Source: an uncultured Bdellovibrionales bacterium (lineage in GTDB: Bacteria > Bdellovibrionota > Bdellovibrionia > Bdellovibrionales > UBA1609). From it: a DNA stretch of 50,050 bases. The translations under genes and the position numbers were made by a program. The stretch covers positions 1-50,050 of the forward strand of contig CAILEP010000002.1 in the NCBI GenBank assembly GCA_903833275.1, in the 5' to 3' direction. The first letter of the stretch is position 1. The number at the start of each line of letters is the position of its first letter. Of this stretch, positions 36,334 to 44,418 are shown one piece after another. A model generated the notes under the pieces. The model was not told the origin of the DNA and did not search any database. It worked only from the letters and a program-made list of their open reading frames with translations.

Positions 36334-37077
36334 CTACAGGTGTCGGTGTAAACTATTGTTCGGCGCCTCAAGCGCTTTTCGCGCCTGGCTATGGGCTGCG
36401 GCAATAATCTCTTTGCCAAGATGAAGTTTGTGCGGCCCACATCGCGGTATCGATCTCAGTTGAACACGGTGCCGCAAGGGGCCTGGGTGCAATGATAGAC
36501 TCGGCCGCTCGTAAACACTCGAAGTTAAAAAGTGACTGAGCAACGGCTCGTCGCTTGGTACACCTTCCACCGCCATTTTATCTAAAATACCGCCGTCCCA
36601 AAAATAACTGGTGCCAACGCGAACGGGGTGAAAAACCATCGGGATTGCACAAGAAGCACGCACAATGCGTGGCAAACCACCCTCCGTCACACTCACCGTT
36701 CGGCCTTTCAAAATATCAAAAACTGAAATACGCAGCGGCTTCTCGAGCTGGGCGAAATCAGGCTTCATGTACTTCGAGAGCAAAACCTCAAGTCGGCGGC
36801 CGCGCACGAAACCAAGCCCTGGGCGGGGGTCAAAAAAGTCTCGAAACTTCACGCTGAGAAATAATTCTTCAAGATCTTTCGTTCGCCAGCCCGACGCCAA
36901 CGCCGCCGCAACAATAGCTCCAGAACTAGAGCCCGTGTAGGCCTTTGCATAGAGATTTTTCTCTTCAAGAGCTTTAATAAAACCAAGATGAGCGAAGAAC
37001 CCAAAGAAACCTGACGACAACGCGAGAGTAAAGGGGTTGGCTTCGTACAATTGATGAAGATTTTTAGATTTGGTAAT
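36334..37077 (-). CDS. patatin-like phospholipase with ATT or TTG start
   Basis: This protein of about 247 residues has the oxyanion-like stretch LALSSGFFGFFAHLGF, the nucleophile elbow GSSSG and the DGG catalytic Asp motif (FWDGGILDK), as in RssA-type patatins, Ser-Asp-dyad lipid acyl hydrolases. The TTG at 37050 has no Shine-Dalgarno. The open frame reaches back to a TGA at 37081-37083, and GAGG (37084-37087) sits 6 nt before ATT 37077 and 3 before ATT 37080, so ATT is the better-supported start. It lacks the usual Gly-rich GGGxxG, here SSGFFG. Confidence 0.82.
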   Translation of the reverse strand: MTKSKNLHQLYEANPFTLALSSGFFGFFAHLGFIKALEEKNLYAKAYTGSSSGAIVAAALASGWRTKDLEELFLSVKFRDFFDPRPGLGFVRGRRLEVLLSKYMKPDFAQLEKPLRISVFDILKGRTVSVTEGGLPRIVRASCAIPMVFHPVRVGTSYFWDGGILDKMAVEGVPSDEPLLSHFLTSSVYERPSLSLHPGPLRHRVQLRSIPRCGPHKLHLGKEIIAAAHSQARKALEAPNNSLHRHL

Positions 37078-37106
37078 AATTCACCTCAGGACGAATGAGC
37101 GAAAAA

Positions 37107-38633
37107 CTAAATGGCAAAATCCTCTTTTGCCTTTTGCTTGATCGGAAGCTCTATCAGAAATCTGGTATTGGCGCACTCTTCGTCGATCCAAAATTTACCG
37201 CCATGCTCCTTAACTATCCCGGTCGAAATGCTGAGGCCGAGCCCCGTGCCTTTGCCGACTGGCTTGGTGGTGAAAAACGGCTGCATAATTTTTTCGCGAA
37301 TTTCTGGAGGGATGCCACCACCACTATCGGTAATGGAAATCAAAACTGAATCACTGCCTTTTTTCTCGGCAGAAACGCGAATCCATTTGTTTTCGAGTTT
37401 TTCGATAGCATCTACGGCGCTGCCAATCAGGTTGAAGAAAATCTGACCAATTTGAGTCGCCCGACAATCAATTTTTTCATCCATTATCGTATCGACTATC
37501 AATCTAACTTCTTTTTCTTTAATTTTGTCATTTGCTAAAGCCAGCGCCTCTTCGAGAATACTTTTAATTGAGGCCGACTCAAAAGGGTCAGCGCTACCAT
37601 CTCGAGAAAAGGTTTTTAAACCCCGCACGATTTTAGCGATTTTAGCTGCCATCTCAGAAATCTTACTCAAATCTTTCGCGTAAATCTCGTTCGATACGCC
37701 AGCCTGATCTTTCTTAAAGCGCATCGCCGCGACCTGACACTTGCCGACGATCACGGCTAACGGATTATTAATTTCGTGAGCAATACCCGCAGCCATTTCG
37801 CCCAACGCCGAAAGACGATCGGCCTGTACGAGATCACGCTCAGCCACCATAAGCGCTGCCGTGCGATCTGCCACCTGTTGCTCAAGACTCGCGCTGTGCC
37901 TACTTAAAACATCATCCAGCAATTGAATCTGCCCCACCATCACATCAAACTCATTTGCCAGCACAGAAATCTATTGAATATTTGGATCACCGTGCTCTTT
38001 CGAAACTCGCAACGAAAAGTCTTTAGCATCAGATATTTTTCGAATGACACTAATAAGATCTTGAATTGATTCTGAAAGTGATCGGCTAAAGTGTCGAGCC
38101 AACAAAAAAGCCAAAATCAACCCCATAATCGCAACCACAACGGCAATCGAAAAGCCCCTTAAAATTTGCGCCCGAAAATGACGATCTTCTGAGATTAAGA
38201 CCAATTTACCTAGAGCCTCATTGCCGTCTTTTATCAAAAACTCGTCGTGCCGCGCCCCTTTTTTCGGTGTCACATCGGCATTCGCCTCAGTCGCTCCGCC
38301 TGACGAGAGGCCACCGTTGACGTAGCTAGCAAAGACACTGTTGTCGGCCAATAAAATGAAAGCCGAAATGTAATCTGGGTTGCCCGACAATGAACTCAGA
38401 ACTTTCTGGGCATCTTTTTGATCATGAAACCGAATTGAACTATGAAGGTTGCCCATCAAAACGGTGGAGGTCGCTTGAATCTCGCGATCCATAATTTCAC
38501 CATTCAGAAAATAATCATTGGCGAAATAAGCGACTGTACAAATGAACAATACGGCGACCGCCGTGTACATTTGCCCCGACAACAAATGCCTATTTAGACT
38601 GATTTTATTTTTTGAGCTATTCGCTGCCATCAT
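37107..38633 (-). pseudogene. CHASE8-like/HAMP histidine kinase interrupted by in-frame TAG
   Basis: The first part (38633-37974) encodes a membrane helix, a CHASE8-like periplasmic region, a second helix and half a HAMP domain. The second (37970-37107) gives the other half of HAMP (SVLANEFDVMVGQ), the HisKA with SALGEMAAGIAHEINNP and the ATPase domain with GKGTGLGLSI. They are in the same frame, separated only by TAG at 37971-37973 (GDPNIQ*ISVLANEF). The next start, GTG 37964, has no Shine-Dalgarno. AAGGG precedes the ATG cluster 38630-38636. It may be a nonsense pseudogene, a read-through gene, or a pair of separately translated halves. Confidence 0.75.
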
Positions 38634-38776
38634 CATCAACCCTTAAGGCTATAGGTGAGCTCTGTAACACGCAATTATCGACCCAAACTAATCGACATTC
38701 TCGACGCGGCGCAATTTGGGTCGTGACAATTGGCTTCAACTGATCAAAAATTTCGAGATCTGTCTGGAGAATATTT

Positions 38777-39472
38777 TTGAGTAAAATGATCTTTCAACAA
38801 CTCTTCGAACCCACGACCTCAACCTACACCTACTTGCTTGCCGACCCCGACTCGCTCGAGGCCATTATCATTGATTCAGTCATCGAAACCTCAGAGCGCG
38901 ACTTCAATTTAATCAAAGAATTAGGCCTCAAGCTGCTTTATGTTCTAGACACCCACGTCCATGCTGACCATATCACGGCCGCGGGCAAACTTTCTGAAAA
39001 GACCGGGGCCAAGATCGCCATAAGTTCAGCCGGCCACGTTGAGGGCGCCGATTGTCTCTTAGATGACGGCGATGTTTTGCGTTTTGGCGAATTTAAAGTC
39101 GAAGCCTTGGCGACCCCTGGCCATACCGACAGCTGCATGAGCTTCTACGTTGAAGATCGGGTCTTTACTGGAGATGCGCTTCTAATTCGAACCAACGGTC
39201 GCACCGATTTTCAACAGGGCTCTGCCGAAAAATTATACACGAGCATTCACCAAAAACTGCTCACTCTGCCCGACGAAACTCTGGTTTACCCGGCGCATGA
39301 CTACAAAGGCTTCACAAGCTCAACAATTGGCGACGAGAAACGCTTTAACACTCGTATCGGCGGCGGGCGAACGCTCAATGAGTTTATTGATATTATGCAA
39401 AACCTAAAACTTTCTCCGCCAAAGAAAATGTCGGTGGCCGTACCCGCCAATTTAAAGTGCGGAAAAATTTGA
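38777..39472 (+). CDS. persulfide dioxygenase (ETHE1-like metallo-beta-lactamase fold)
   Basis: This 231-residue protein has the metal motif THVHADH (H60, H62, D64, H65), GHT (H116), Asp133 and the ETHE1 hallmark NGRTDFQ (141-146). Such enzymes use one iron to oxidise glutathione persulfide to sulfite. The TTG start has GGAG 7 nt upstream. A gene for a YeiH-type exporter follows after one base, so the product sulfite or sulfate might be exported; that is inference. Confidence 0.88.
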   Translation: MSKMIFQQLFEPTTSTYTYLLADPDSLEAIIIDSVIETSERDFNLIKELGLKLLYVLDTHVHADHITAAGKLSEKTGAKIAISSAGHVEGADCLLDDGDVLRFGEFKVEALATPGHTDSCMSFYVEDRVFTGDALLIRTNGRTDFQQGSAEKLYTSIHQKLLTLPDETLVYPAHDYKGFTSSTIGDEKRFNTRIGGGRTLNEFIDIMQNLKLSPPKKMSVAVPANLKCGKI

Positions 39473-39473
39473 A

Positions 39474-40427
39474 GTGCGCCCTCAATCAATCGGGCAAATC
39501 TTAATTCCGCTTGGCGCGTTACTGACACTAATGCCTTTTATGTCATCGGCCTGGTCTCTGCTTCTCGGAGTGACCCTAGCCCTTACCTGCGGCAACCCTT
39601 ACCTCGCCAGAACCCGCAAATTTGTCAGGCCACTTCTTTCGTTTTCAATCATCGCTCTCGGCGCCGGCATGAACTTAATGGTGGTGGCACGCGCCGGCAT
39701 TAGTGGCTTCACCTTTACGGTCGTGAGCCTTCTCTTCACCCTTATCTTGGGCTGGTGGGTAGGTCGACTGCTTAAAACAGGCCAAGACACCTCGACGCTG
39801 ATCAATGTGGGCACGGCAATTTGTGGAGGCAGTGCTATTGCGGCCATTTCTTCAGCTATTGATGCCGACGACAACGACACGTCAGTCGCCTTTGGCATCG
39901 TGTTTATTCTCAATGCTTGCGCACTTTTTATCTTTCCGCCAATAGGTCACGCCCTGAATTTGACCGAAGCGCAATTTGGTTTGTGGAGTGCCCTGGCCAT
40001 TCACGACACCAGCTCTGTGGTCGGCGCCAGCATGCAATACGGCCCCCATGCACTTCAGATTGGCACCACAGTTAAATTGGTGCGCGCACTTTGGATCATA
40101 CCCATGACTTTAGTCTTTTCGAAAATACACGCCATGCGCTTAAAGCAGGCGGTGGTCGCAAAGAAAAAATACCCATGGTTTATTCTTGGCTTTCTAGCGG
40201 CGGCAGCACTTGTCACCTGGCTTCCGCAGCTTCAAAGCGCCGGCCACCAAATTGAAGGGGTGGGTCGCCACCTGCTTGTCATCACACTGTTTCTAATCGG
40301 CACCGGGCTCACCCGCTCGACTCTCAAAACTGTCGGCCTGCGCTCGCTCGCCCATGGCGTAATTCTTTGGGTTTGCGTGGGCGCCGGTAGCTTATTGGCG
40401 ATTTATCTTGGCCTTTTTGTGCAATAG
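39474..40427 (+). CDS. YeiH family (UPF0324) putative sulfur-anion exporter
   Basis: This 317-residue protein has about ten membrane helices and the YeiH signature ICGGSAIAAIS, with SIIALGAGMNL and ALAIHDTSSVVGA, the family's conserved reentrant segments. YeiH homologues are annotated as putative sulfate exporters, without proof for most. The start is GTG, one base after the dioxygenase stop. Its 3' end overlaps the convergent haemerythrin gene by 36 bp. Confidence 0.9.
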   Translation: MRPQSIGQILIPLGALLTLMPFMSSAWSLLLGVTLALTCGNPYLARTRKFVRPLLSFSIIALGAGMNLMVVARAGISGFTFTVVSLLFTLILGWWVGRLLKTGQDTSTLINVGTAICGGSAIAAISSAIDADDNDTSVAFGIVFILNACALFIFPPIGHALNLTEAQFGLWSALAIHDTSSVVGASMQYGPHALQIGTTVKLVRALWIIPMTLVFSKIHAMRLKQAVVAKKKYPWFILGFLAAAALVTWLPQLQSAGHQIEGVGRHLLVITLFLIGTGLTRSTLKTVGLRSLAHGVILWVCVGAGSLLAIYLGLFVQ

Positions 40428-40802
40428 AACCGCATAAGCGCGATCTTCAACATTGATATGATCAATCAACCAGTGCTCACAAAATAAAGCGATATCGTAG
40501 AGAATCTTCTTTTTAATATCGATATCGGCGGCATCGCGAAACTGATCGTAAATCTCCATCGCCTTAGCTCGAAATAAAACGTGCTTCTTCGAGTGCTCTT
40601 TCTCAAAATCAACCAAACCGTTTTCTTTTAAAAAATCCTCTTCTTGATCTAGATGAGAGTGCGCGTAACTCACCAGATCCATGACGACGGCATTCATCTC
40701 GAACTCATCGCCAGACACACGCTTGGCTCGATCGACAGGCTTCAAAATAGTCGCGTGCTGCTCGTCCATTTCGGGCACACCAATTAGATATTTCGAGTCC
40801 AC
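40392..40802 (-). CDS. bacteriohaemerythrin
   Basis: This 136-residue four-helix protein has the di-iron ligands: His16 (DEQH), His50 and Glu54 (HLDQEE), His70 and His74 (HSKKH), His115 and Asp120 (DHINVED). It reversibly binds oxygen and is commonly used for oxygen sensing or storage. It starts at GTG with a GGGGGG run 4 nt before. The stop lies inside the yeiH 3' end. It may help oxygen delivery to oxidases such as the cbb3 in this window, which is inference. Confidence 0.92.
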   Translation of the reverse strand: MDSKYLIGVPEMDEQHATILKPVDRAKRVSGDEFEMNAVVMDLVSYAHSHLDQEEDFLKENGLVDFEKEHSKKHVLFRAKAMEIYDQFRDAADIDIKKKILYDIALFCEHWLIDHINVEDRAYAVLLHKKAKINRQ

Positions 40803-40822
40803 AAAACCCCCCTTAAAAAGTG

Positions 40823-41552
40823 CTATCCCGGTTCGCGGGCGCGCACGTATTCTTGTCTAAGCCAAAGGCGCATGTTTGTCAGAAAGTCTCGTCTTGGCGC
40901 AATAAATAAAAGCACGGCCTCATATTTCTCATCCCCTACTTTGCTGTTGGTAGCAGCGCAGCTCAACACCCGCGCCAAACAATTTCCGCTATGCAAGCCG
41001 AACATCTTGCCGTAAATCGGAAACAATTCGCCGGCGTGAAGCTCTCGATTTAATCGCACCGTCATGCCGAATTCAGAGGCATTGAGCAGTTTGCACGCCA
41101 GCGCAAGCTCTAAAGTGGAGTTCACCTTCAGGTTAAACAAAAGGCTTTCTTTTAAAAATTTTATTTTCGAAAAATAAACCCGAAGCTTTTGAAAGAACAT
41201 TGAGGCGTCGACCGGTTTTGTAAAAATGTCGGTAAACCCGCCTTCCATGATTTTACTGAGAGCAGCCGCATCTCTTTCGACCGAAAGTAGAAAAAAAGGG
41301 TTCGTCGCTCCACCGGCCTGATCTAAAAAGCTTTTGACCCCGGAAATCAGGGTCAAATTCATCGGGTCAATGAGGGCGTCATCAACGATCGCGCCATCTA
41401 ACTTATATTTTTTTACCGTACTCCGATATTCTGCTGCCACTCGTGCAGGGTACAAACACAAATTCAGCCAAGAAAGATTTTGTACGCTCTTGAAGATCTC
41501 GAATTAGCTTCAAGTCAGTAGTCAGAAAAAGTATGGTGATCTTTTCGTGCAT
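40823..41552 (-). pseudogene. receiver-like and PilZ-like protein split by frameshift at A7
   Basis: The first segment (ATG 41552) encodes the start of a receiver domain, EKITILFLTTDLKLIRDLQ, and ends at TAA just past an A7 run (T7 at 41408-41414 on the plus strand). In the other frame the sequence resumes as KKYKLDGAIVDDALIDP, the next receiver strand with its Asp pair, then a PilZ-like part (LLNASEFGMTVRL). Removing one A restores an intact protein. It could be a pseudogene, a sequencing error, or a slippage site. AGGG lies 6 nt before the ATG. Confidence 0.65.
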
Positions 41553-41644
41553 GCGCCGCCCTGCGAATCTTAAATCATACTCTGGTCGGCCCATTCAGTT
41601 CAATCTACGAGTTCGCAAGTGCAAGGCTAAAGTCGCGCAAGGGC

Positions 41645-41672
41645 TTGGCAGCGCTCTGCTCTCCGTTATACT
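41645..41672 (+). promoter_or_regulatory. sigma-70-type promoter with very short leader
   Basis: TTGGCA (41645-41650) and TATACT (41667-41672) are separated by 16 bp. With initiation about 7 bp after the -10, the transcript would begin only about 8 nt before the ATG at 41687, leaving no room for a Shine-Dalgarno, and none is seen. Confidence 0.55.
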
Positions 41673-41686
41673 TGTAGCCACGCCCT

Positions 41687-42532
41687 ATGAAGAAATATCT
41701 GACCCAAATCATAGCTGTTCTCATTTTAGTTAAGCCCAATATGGTTTGGGCAACCGCTGATCAATCACAAACAAACTCGCCACCAGCCCAAACACGATCG
41801 GCGAATGTGACGGGCTTCTCACTTTCTGTGGGCGGAAGTTTCTTTACCAACCAAACCTCAAGTAAGGTTTCTTACGACTATCAAAATCTTTTCGGTGGGT
41901 CACTCGGCGCACCGGGCTTTGAAGTTTATGACAGCTACGACACCCAATCGATTGCAGGCTTGCAAAATGGAGTTAAAATAAAGCTGTCTCACGTCGGCCG
42001 ATTTTTCGGGCGCGTAATGCTCGGGCTTTCTTTAAATGCCCTGTACGGGCCCGATTTAAAAACCAGCATTCAATCATACACTTTCACCGATTCGACAGGC
42101 GCCCCCGACAACCCGGCGACTTATGAGCTCGACTCTAGCTTTCAGCCAAAACCTGATTTATCGGTGGGGTTTGAACCCGGGTTTCTGATCGGCGATTCGC
42201 TTTTAGTGTTATTTAAAATTTCAGCCCACAACATGAACGCCACGGTCAACTCGAGCATCCCCGCCACGGTTACCGGCACAACAGGGGCCCCCGTCACAAC
42301 TCAAACTTCTATTTCTAAAAATTTTTTAGGCTATGGGGCCGGCGTCAGTCTTCGCTTTAGCCTAAATGAGCATCTCTATTACGACCTTTCTGGCGAAGCC
42401 GTTGAGTTTCTGGGGCAAAAAATTGACGCGCCATCCTTATCGAACGCAAACGATGAAATCACCATCACCCAAACGCAATACATCACTCCAAAATGGACAG
42501 AAGTCACAGTTGCATTCGGCTACTTTTTCTAG
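41687..42532 (+). CDS. predicted outer-membrane beta-barrel protein
   Basis: This 281-residue protein has a signal peptide ending MVWA (about residue 22), alternating strands such as VGRFFGRVMLGLSLNALYG, GAGVSLRFSLNEHLYYDLSG and the C-terminal WTEVTVAFGYFF ending in Phe. A Ser/Thr-rich loop (VNSSIPATVTGTTG) would face outward. I do not recognise the family. The start appears on a transcript with a very short leader (promoter at 41645-41672). Confidence 0.72.
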   Translation: MKKYLTQIIAVLILVKPNMVWATADQSQTNSPPAQTRSANVTGFSLSVGGSFFTNQTSSKVSYDYQNLFGGSLGAPGFEVYDSYDTQSIAGLQNGVKIKLSHVGRFFGRVMLGLSLNALYGPDLKTSIQSYTFTDSTGAPDNPATYELDSSFQPKPDLSVGFEPGFLIGDSLLVLFKISAHNMNATVNSSIPATVTGTTGAPVTTQTSISKNFLGYGAGVSLRFSLNEHLYYDLSGEAVEFLGQKIDAPSLSNANDEITITQTQYITPKWTEVTVAFGYFF

Positions 42533-42575
42533 TTAAATACCCTCGAGTGCTCTTGTTTACCAGCCGGAGGTTCTT

Positions 42576-43550
42576 ATTATTATTCGAATCTTGTTCTTTT
42601 TTTTATTTATACTTTTTCAAACCAGTTTCGCTTCGCCGCCGAATATTTCGGCCTCACCCCAATATAATCTTGTTGAGAATTTTTCGGGCAATGATTTTTT
42701 CTCGCATTTTAATTTTGAAACTTTTGATGACCCCACTCGCGGTTTTGTTGACTACGTTCGAATGTCGAGAGCCCAATATCTACATCTTATTTCAGTTGAG
42801 CCCTCAACAGGCCAGGTTCGAATAGCGGCCGAAAGCAAAGAGGCCGCCTACGGTCGCGGTCGCCCCGCAGTTCGCTTGACGTCAAAAACGGCGTTCACAA
42901 CAGGCTTATTTGTTATCGACGTAAACCATATACCCGAAGGCAATGCCACCTGGCCTGCGTTTTGGTCGTTTGGCCCCAACTGGCCATACTCGGGCGAAAT
43001 CGATATTGTCGAAGGCCGAAATGATCAGCCAAATAATCAATCGACACTGCATACTAACCCGGGTTGCGTGATGCCCACCCCAGACGCTTCGCGCATGACT
43101 GGCAAATTTATTGAAAGCTTGAATTGCAATTTTGCAGACGGCCACAAAGGCTGCACCACGCAAGGCCCCGAGAGTTCATTTGGCCCCGGGCTGAACCATT
43201 TAGGTGGCGGGGTTTTTGCGATGCTTTGGACCACATCATCAATTTCGATTTGGCATTGGGCCCGCCAGAATATTCCAGCAAATATAACCTCAGGGGCTCC
43301 CCCCGACCCAACGCAATGGGGTTTACCCACTTCTTATTTTCAATTGGGCGCGAATTGCCCGGCAAAACATTTTTTAAACCATCACCTCGTTCTTAACACT
43401 ACTTTTTGCGGAGAATGGGCTGGCCCCACCTTCCGCGGCCCCACTGGTCATGGCATCGACGCCTGCAACAGTTACGTTTCTCACAACCCGAAAATGTTTG
43501 CCGATGCCTACTGGGACATCAATTACATCCATGCCTATTCTGTGCCGTAA
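42576..43550 (+). CDS. secreted GH16 glycoside hydrolase with ATT start
   Basis: This enzyme of about 324 residues has the GH16 catalytic pattern GEIDIVEG (E-x-D-x-x-E), with WPAFWSFG before it and NQSTLHTNPGC after, a pattern seen in fungal endo-1,3(4)-beta-glucanases. It would cleave beta-glucans outside the cell. A TTG at 42591 would give a leader with no charged residue, while upstream the frame reads IIIRILFFFLFILF with three ATT codons 5, 8 and 11 nt after GGAGG (42566-42570). ATT 42576 is used here; 42579 is equally possible. A signal peptide ending FAS follows. Confidence 0.85.
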   Translation: MIIRILFFFLFILFQTSFASPPNISASPQYNLVENFSGNDFFSHFNFETFDDPTRGFVDYVRMSRAQYLHLISVEPSTGQVRIAAESKEAAYGRGRPAVRLTSKTAFTTGLFVIDVNHIPEGNATWPAFWSFGPNWPYSGEIDIVEGRNDQPNNQSTLHTNPGCVMPTPDASRMTGKFIESLNCNFADGHKGCTTQGPESSFGPGLNHLGGGVFAMLWTTSSISIWHWARQNIPANITSGAPPDPTQWGLPTSYFQLGANCPAKHFLNHHLVLNTTFCGEWAGPTFRGPTGHGIDACNSYVSHNPKMFADAYWDINYIHAYSVP

Positions 43551-43624
43551 TATAATTTGACCCGAACCAATTAACGTGTGACTCGAGCCAACACTCTGCT
43601 AGAGTTTTGTCTACAGGGGGTCAC

Positions 43625-44404
43625 ATGAATTTAACAAAGAACACAATTTTAATTACGGGTGGCACGAGCGGCATCGGCCTTGAGTTCGCGAAACAATTGA
43701 GCGAGCTCGGTAATAAAATTATCGTCACCGGTCGTGATCAAGCTAAACTCGAGCGCGCTAGAAAATCCCTGCCGAAAATTATCACCATCCAAAGTGATGT
43801 CGCTGACGCCAAATCGATTCGAGCCCTTTATGACAAAGTGACGAGTGAGCACCCAGAGCTAAACATTTTAATTAACAACGCTGGCATTATGCGCACCCTC
43901 AACGTGCACGAGCAAAGCGATGTCGAAGATTTTACCCGCGAAATCGACACCAATCTTGTCGGGCCCATTCGCATGGTTAAGCAATTTTTGCCGCACCTTA
44001 AGAAAAGACAGGCCGCCGCCATCGTCAATGTCTCGTCGGGCTTGGCGTTTGTGCCACTCCCCTCGTCACCAGTTTATTGCGCCACCAAGGCCGGCCTTCA
44101 TTCATTCACCATGTCGCTTCGAGTTCAGCTTAAGAAAACCAATGTTAAAGTTTTTGAATTAGCGCCACCCGCCACCAAAACCGAACTTCTCGGCGATATG
44201 AGCGAAGAAGACATGAAAGGCATTTCGATTATGGGCGTCGAAGCCATGGTCGCGGCCGCAATCAGAGGCATGACCAGCGACCAATTTGAAATTCGCCCTG
44301 GGCAGGCCAATCAGTTGAAGTTTATGAGCCGCCTTGCCCCCGAATTTATACTCTCGCAACTCAGCAAACCGGTCGACCGAATGCTCGCCCGAATGAAACA
44401 TTAA
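43625..44404 (+). CDS. short-chain dehydrogenase/reductase (DltE-like)
   Basis: This 259-residue Rossmann protein has the cofactor motif TGGTSGIGLEFAKQL, NNAGIM, and the catalytic Ser-Tyr-Lys in NVSSG and PVYCATKAG. It resembles the DltE-type SDR subgroup; substrate unknown. ATG 43625 has GGGGG 4 nt before it and is preferred to an upstream TTG at 43607. The TonB-dependent receptor gene starts 14 nt after its stop, so they may be co-transcribed. Confidence 0.9.
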   Translation: MNLTKNTILITGGTSGIGLEFAKQLSELGNKIIVTGRDQAKLERARKSLPKIITIQSDVADAKSIRALYDKVTSEHPELNILINNAGIMRTLNVHEQSDVEDFTREIDTNLVGPIRMVKQFLPHLKKRQAAAIVNVSSGLAFVPLPSSPVYCATKAGLHSFTMSLRVQLKKTNVKVFELAPPATKTELLGDMSEEDMKGISIMGVEAMVAAAIRGMTSDQFEIRPGQANQLKFMSRLAPEFILSQLSKPVDRMLARMKH

Positions 44405-44418
44405 TTAAGGATTTTCTC

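Noticed and set aside
36331-36342. CACCTACAGGTG as an operator for the SRAP gene
   Set aside because: It includes the Shine-Dalgarno AGGTGA and does not match the operators before lexA.
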